DNA of 24,986 bases. Origin: CAZHOS01 sp964534605. Its GTDB lineage: Bacteria > Patescibacteriota > Saccharimonadia > Saccharimonadales > VXPC01. The notes under the pieces are model-generated. The model was not told the origin of the DNA. It saw nothing but the letters and a program-made list of their open reading frames with translations, and did not search any database. The stretch covers positions 1 through 24,986 of the forward strand of contig CAZHOS010000014.1 in the NCBI GenBank assembly GCA_964534605.1. Reading direction: 5' to 3'. Numbering within the stretch: the first letter of the stretch is position 1; each line of letters opens with the position of its first letter. Below, piece after piece: positions 21,777-24,986 of this stretch. The position numbers and the translations under genes were made by a program.

Positions 21777-22883
21777 TTATACGTTAAATCGGAACTCGAC
21801 GACGTCACCGTCTTGCATGACGTAGTCTTTGCCTTCTTGGCGTAGTTTGCCGGCTTCTTTCGCTTTTTGGCGGCTACCATGGTCTATCAAATCGGTATAG
21901 CTGACGATCTCTGCACTAATAAAGCCACGCTCGAAGTCGGTATGGATGACGCCGGCAGCTTGGGGGGCGGTGGCGCCGATAGGGATGGTCCAGGCCTTGG
22001 CTTCTTTAGGGCCTGCCGTCAGATACGTTTGCAGCTGTAAGGTCTCGAAGCCAACCTTGCTAAGGCGCTCTAGTCCAGACTCTGCCAGGCCGTATTCGTC
22101 TAGGAACATTGCTGCCTCCTCGGGCTCCATCGTACTTAGTTCGTGCTCTATTTTGGCGCTCACAAACACGACACGCTCGGATGGTGCTAGCTTGCTTAGT
22201 GTGTCTTTCTTCGCTTGGTCGGCGATCTCGTCCTCACGTAGGTTGAACACATAAATAAACGGCTTCATGGTCATCAGCTGTAGATACGAGATCAACTCCT
22301 TATAATCGGTGTAATTATCCGAGTTGCTGAGCAGTTTTTCTTGTTCTAGCTCGACCTTGGCTTGCTCAAGAGCAGCTACCTTTTTGGCAGCGTCTTTGTC
22401 GGCCTTAGCATCACGCGCGAGCTTGGGTAGATGGTTCTCGATTACCTGCAGATCAGCCAGGATAAGCTCGGTATTTATTACTGCAATATCGCGGGCTGGG
22501 TCGACACTGTCGCTAACATGCTGGATGTCGCTATCCTCGAAGGCGCGTACTACCTGGGCAATGGCGTCCGTCTCGCGGATGTGGCTCAGGAATGCGTTTC
22601 CCATACCTTCGCCTTTGCTAGCCCCCTCGACAATTCCAGCAATGTCCACGAACGTAACCGTGGCTGGTACAACTTTGGCAGCATCGAACAATTTGCCTAG
22701 CTCGCCGACACGCTCGTCCGGTACCGGCACAATACCCGTATTAGGCTCGATAGTTGCAAAAGGGTAGTTTGCAGCCAACACGTTGTTTTTGGTCAACGCA
22801 TTAAACAAGGTGCTCTTGCCAACATTCGGCAGCCCTACAATCCCAATTTTTAGCGAACTCAAGTTTCTAAACCAACCTTTCAT
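21777..22883 (-). CDS. ychF: Ribosome-associated GTPase/ATPase YchF (OLA1 family)
   Basis: YchF is a universally conserved Obg-related P-loop NTPase that binds ribosomes and prefers ATP. The 368-aa protein shows G1 GLPNVGKST, the DIAGIVEGASKGEGMGN switch region, the non-canonical G4-like YVFNLREDE in place of NKxD, a coiled-coil insertion rich in Lys/Glu/Ala and a C-terminal TGS domain (TDFERGFISAEIVSYTDLI) with a family-typical ending DGDVVEFRFNV. Start ATG 22883 gives seven extra residues; an in-frame TTG at 22862 would give the usual MSSLKIGIVG start. A three-codon frame (ATG AGC AAC TAA, 22895-22884) abuts the ATG at 22883. Confidence 0.94.
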   Translation of the reverse strand: MKGWFRNLSSLKIGIVGLPNVGKSTLFNALTKNNVLAANYPFATIEPNTGIVPVPDERVGELGKLFDAAKVVPATVTFVDIAGIVEGASKGEGMGNAFLSHIRETDAIAQVVRAFEDSDIQHVSDSVDPARDIAVINTELILADLQVIENHLPKLARDAKADKDAAKKVAALEQAKVELEQEKLLSNSDNYTDYKELISYLQLMTMKPFIYVFNLREDEIADQAKKDTLSKLAPSERVVFVSAKIEHELSTMEPEEAAMFLDEYGLAESGLERLSKVGFETLQLQTYLTAGPKEAKAWTIPIGATAPQAAGVIHTDFERGFISAEIVSYTDLIDHGSRQKAKEAGKLRQEGKDYVMQDGDVVEFRFNV

Positions 22884-22896
22884 TTAGTTGCTCATT

Positions 22897-22925
22897 TTGA
22901 AGCATTATAACAGAGGTGGTACTAT
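22897..22925 (+). promoter_or_regulatory. Promoter of the prolyl oligopeptidase gene
   Basis: TTGAAG (22897-22902), 17 nt, TACTAT (22920-22925) with TGG extended -10 and motif AACAGAGGTGG (22909-22919). Predicted +1 near 22932, two bases before ATG 22934. It overlaps the ychF promoter. Confidence 0.65.
22904..22909 (-). promoter_or_regulatory. -10 box of the ychF promoter
   Basis: Consensus TATAAT on the minus strand, inside the spacer of the opposing promoter. Predicted +1 near 22897; the -35 region is weak. Confidence 0.55.
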
Positions 22926-22933
22926 AGTTAGGA

Positions 22934-24982
22934 ATGAAAATAAAATATCCAGATACCAAAAAGCAACCAGTGACAGATAATCTTCATGGTCATGAAGTCG
23001 TAGATAGCTATAGATGGCTTGAAGAATCAGGCGATAGCTCCGTCAAGGCTTGGACTAAGGAGCAGAACAGCGCTACAGACGATATCCTGCGTAGCACAGG
23101 CTTGCTTGATGAGTATGAAAAACTCATATCTAAAGGCTTTCATGTAGATGACGTAGGTGCTCCGCTACAGCGAGGGGATAGGTATTTCTGGTATCAGCGA
23201 CTCTCGGGCCAGGACTTGGGAGAGGTGTATTACAAGGATGGCTTAGAGGGAGACCCTGTGCTACTTATAGACCTTAAGAGCGTACGAGAAGACAACGCCA
23301 CTAGTCTCGATTACTGGTATGTCTCCAGGGACGGAAAGCTCATTGCTTACGGCATATCTGAGTGTGGCGATGAGATGGCGACCCTTCGGGTTAAAGACGT
23401 GGATAAGAACGAAGATACGCAGGACGTAATAACGAGAGCGAGATATTCATCTGTAGCGTGGCTCCCCGATAGCACAGGGTTCTACTACGACAGATGTCCA
23501 AATAGAGGCGAGGTCCCAGAGAATGAAGAACACATGCATACAAAAATGTACTTTCATAAACTCGGGGAAGATCCGAGTAAGGACAAACTGATCTTTGGTG
23601 AAGGTCGTCCTGCAGATGACATGCTCTACAGCTACCAGTTATCTGCAGATGCAAGGTACCTGTATTTTGTAGTTGCCAAGAACTGGAATACAAATGCTGT
23701 TTATCGGTATGATGCTCAAGAAGAGGCGACGCAGATAGTCATTGAGGATGGAAGCGCCTTAGCTTTCCCGCTGACTCTGGGGGATTATATCTATATACAA
23801 ACAGATCTAGATGCCAATAAGTACAAGCTTCTGCGCACCAAGGTGAACGAAGAGAAGCACCCAGATCTAAAGGACTGGGAGCTAGTTATTGATGAAGAAG
23901 AGCATCTGCTTGAATACGTTAATGCTACTAAAGACAGGCTTCTCGTAACCTATCTTATTGACGGGGCGAAAGAGATTTACTCCATGAAGTATGACGGTAG
24001 CCAGAAAAAGAAGATACCTACTCCGGATAATTCAATGGCCTGGGTTCGGTGCAGCAAGTATGAGTCTGATTTTTACCTCACTGTAACGTCTATGAGCTTT
24101 CCTCGCAGGACGTTACGCTATGATTCACTCAATGATAGTTACGAACCTTACTGGAGCCAGGAAACACCCTATGATTCAGAAAGCTTTAGGGTAGATAAAG
24201 AATGGGCCACCTCAAAAGATGGCACAAAACTCCCGATATACATCGTGAGCAGGAAGGACTCTCCAAAAGATAAACCTGCACCTACAGTTTTATGGGGCTA
24301 TGGTTGTCATGGTATCTCGGAATCACCCAGCTATGTTAGTGCGTGGATGCCGTGGGTAGATAAGGGAGGAAGGTATGCGATAGCTATAATCAGAGGAGGC
24401 GGAGAGTACGGTGAGCAGTGGCACATGGATGGAAGCCTAGCTAATAAGCAGAATACATTCGATGATTTTATTGCTTGCGCCGAAAGATTAAAGGATGTTG
24501 GTTATACCTCTAAAGACGAGCTTGCTATCCATGGTGGCTCAAACGGCGGCTTAATGGTTGGTGCGGTTATGACTCAGCAGCCGGATATATGTAGGGCCGT
24601 GATCTGCGAGGTGCCAGTCTTAGACTTATATAGGTATCACAAGTTCTTGATCGCAGGCAGATGGGTGTATGAGTTCGGTGATCCAGAAAAAGCGGAAGAG
24701 TTTGAATGGCTGAGAAAGTGGAGTCCGTACCACAACGTAAAGATGGACGTAGAGTATCCATCGGTATTTTTCGTTACAGGAGAGAACGACACTCGGGTGC
24801 ACCCACTTCATGCCAAAAAGATGGCTGCAATTATGCAATCAACTTCAAGCAGCAGCCCGGTACTGTTACGCGTTGAGGACAAATCTGGGCATAACGGTGG
24901 TTCATCCGTAAGCAAAGCCATAAAGTCCAAGGCGGAGCTGGCGGCCTATGCTGACTGGCAGCTAGGCCTGAGTAATAAATAG
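22934..24982 (+). CDS. Prolyl oligopeptidase (S9A serine peptidase)
   Basis: This 682-aa protein is a full-length S9A peptidase that would cleave short peptides after proline. The N-terminal part is a beta-propeller (about 70-400; begins DPYRWLEE-like as DSYRWLEESGD). The C-terminal alpha/beta-hydrolase domain carries the triad: Ser536 in GGSNGG, Asp619 in GENDTRVH and His653 in SGHNGG. IRGGGEYGEQWH precedes the nucleophile, as is usual. No signal peptide, so it is probably cytoplasmic and may serve peptide scavenging. AGA/AGG codons are frequent. The mRNA is predicted to be leaderless. The gene is complete, ending with TAG at 24980-24982. Confidence 0.93.
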   Translation: MKIKYPDTKKQPVTDNLHGHEVVDSYRWLEESGDSSVKAWTKEQNSATDDILRSTGLLDEYEKLISKGFHVDDVGAPLQRGDRYFWYQRLSGQDLGEVYYKDGLEGDPVLLIDLKSVREDNATSLDYWYVSRDGKLIAYGISECGDEMATLRVKDVDKNEDTQDVITRARYSSVAWLPDSTGFYYDRCPNRGEVPENEEHMHTKMYFHKLGEDPSKDKLIFGEGRPADDMLYSYQLSADARYLYFVVAKNWNTNAVYRYDAQEEATQIVIEDGSALAFPLTLGDYIYIQTDLDANKYKLLRTKVNEEKHPDLKDWELVIDEEEHLLEYVNATKDRLLVTYLIDGAKEIYSMKYDGSQKKKIPTPDNSMAWVRCSKYESDFYLTVTSMSFPRRTLRYDSLNDSYEPYWSQETPYDSESFRVDKEWATSKDGTKLPIYIVSRKDSPKDKPAPTVLWGYGCHGISESPSYVSAWMPWVDKGGRYAIAIIRGGGEYGEQWHMDGSLANKQNTFDDFIACAERLKDVGYTSKDELAIHGGSNGGLMVGAVMTQQPDICRAVICEVPVLDLYRYHKFLIAGRWVYEFGDPEKAEEFEWLRKWSPYHNVKMDVEYPSVFFVTGENDTRVHPLHAKKMAAIMQSTSSSSPVLLRVEDKSGHNGGSSVSKAIKSKAELAAYADWQLGLSNK

Positions 24983-24986
24983 GCAT

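Overview
The window looks like a chromosomal piece of a Candidatus Saccharibacteria (TM7) or closely related Patescibacteria genome. This is inferred from gene content and protein style: a family-4 uracil-DNA glycosylase, an RNase J with a long basic N-terminus, a pilin-like protein with a coiled coil, a VanW/PG-binding plus class-A beta-lactamase-fold protein, and dense operons with ATGA overlaps. TGA acts as a normal stop codon, as in Saccharibacteria and unlike Gracilibacteria. No rRNA, tRNA, CRISPR array or insertion sequence was seen.

Layout. Positions 1-6055 hold an RNA-metabolism cluster: rpsO, pnp, a free-standing S1-domain copy derived from the end of pnp, a small basic protein, a uracil-DNA glycosylase and RNase J, closed by an intrinsic terminator. 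Positions 6255-10106 are an envelope/accessory stretch: a pilin-like protein, a four-TM protein, a previously hidden two-TM mini-gene on the minus strand, a multi-TM protein and a membrane-anchored spondin-domain protein. ftsK follows (10272-12533). Positions 12531-14345 hold a conserved RNA element, a His-rich protein of unknown function and a long hairpin-rich tract interpreted as a candidate structured RNA. Positions 14374-19219 are a translation/replication superoperon: rpsF, ssb, a second copy of the RNA element, a hypothetical gene, rpsR, a hypothetical gene, efp, a predicted zincin, a 2H phosphoesterase and tlyA. On the minus strand lie the beta-lactamase-fold protein, a Crp/Fnr regulator and ychF. 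A prolyl oligopeptidase gene diverges from ychF and ends the window.

Most noteworthy: (1) two copies of a three-stem RNA element, after ftsK and after ssb, with identical linkers and loops but covarying stems; (2) an approximately 580-nt hairpin-dense locus between the His-rich gene and rpsF; (3) several promoters whose predicted +1 falls on or within 2 nt of the start codon, suggesting frequent leaderless mRNAs, and an 11-nt motif abutting three -10 boxes; (4) a hidden membrane mini-protein whose only plausible start is ACG at the predicted +1; (5) an S1-domain duplication with an exact 51-nt shared block; (6) a family-4 UDG that has lost three of the four usual Fe-S cysteines.

Two runs of 100 N (13917-14016, 16194-16293) are each flanked by identical 55-nt sequences. 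They look like assembly artefacts in which contigs sharing a 55-nt overlap were joined with N padding. When collapsed, the hypothetical gene at 15805 overlaps rpsR by ATGA, and the structured-RNA tract becomes continuous.
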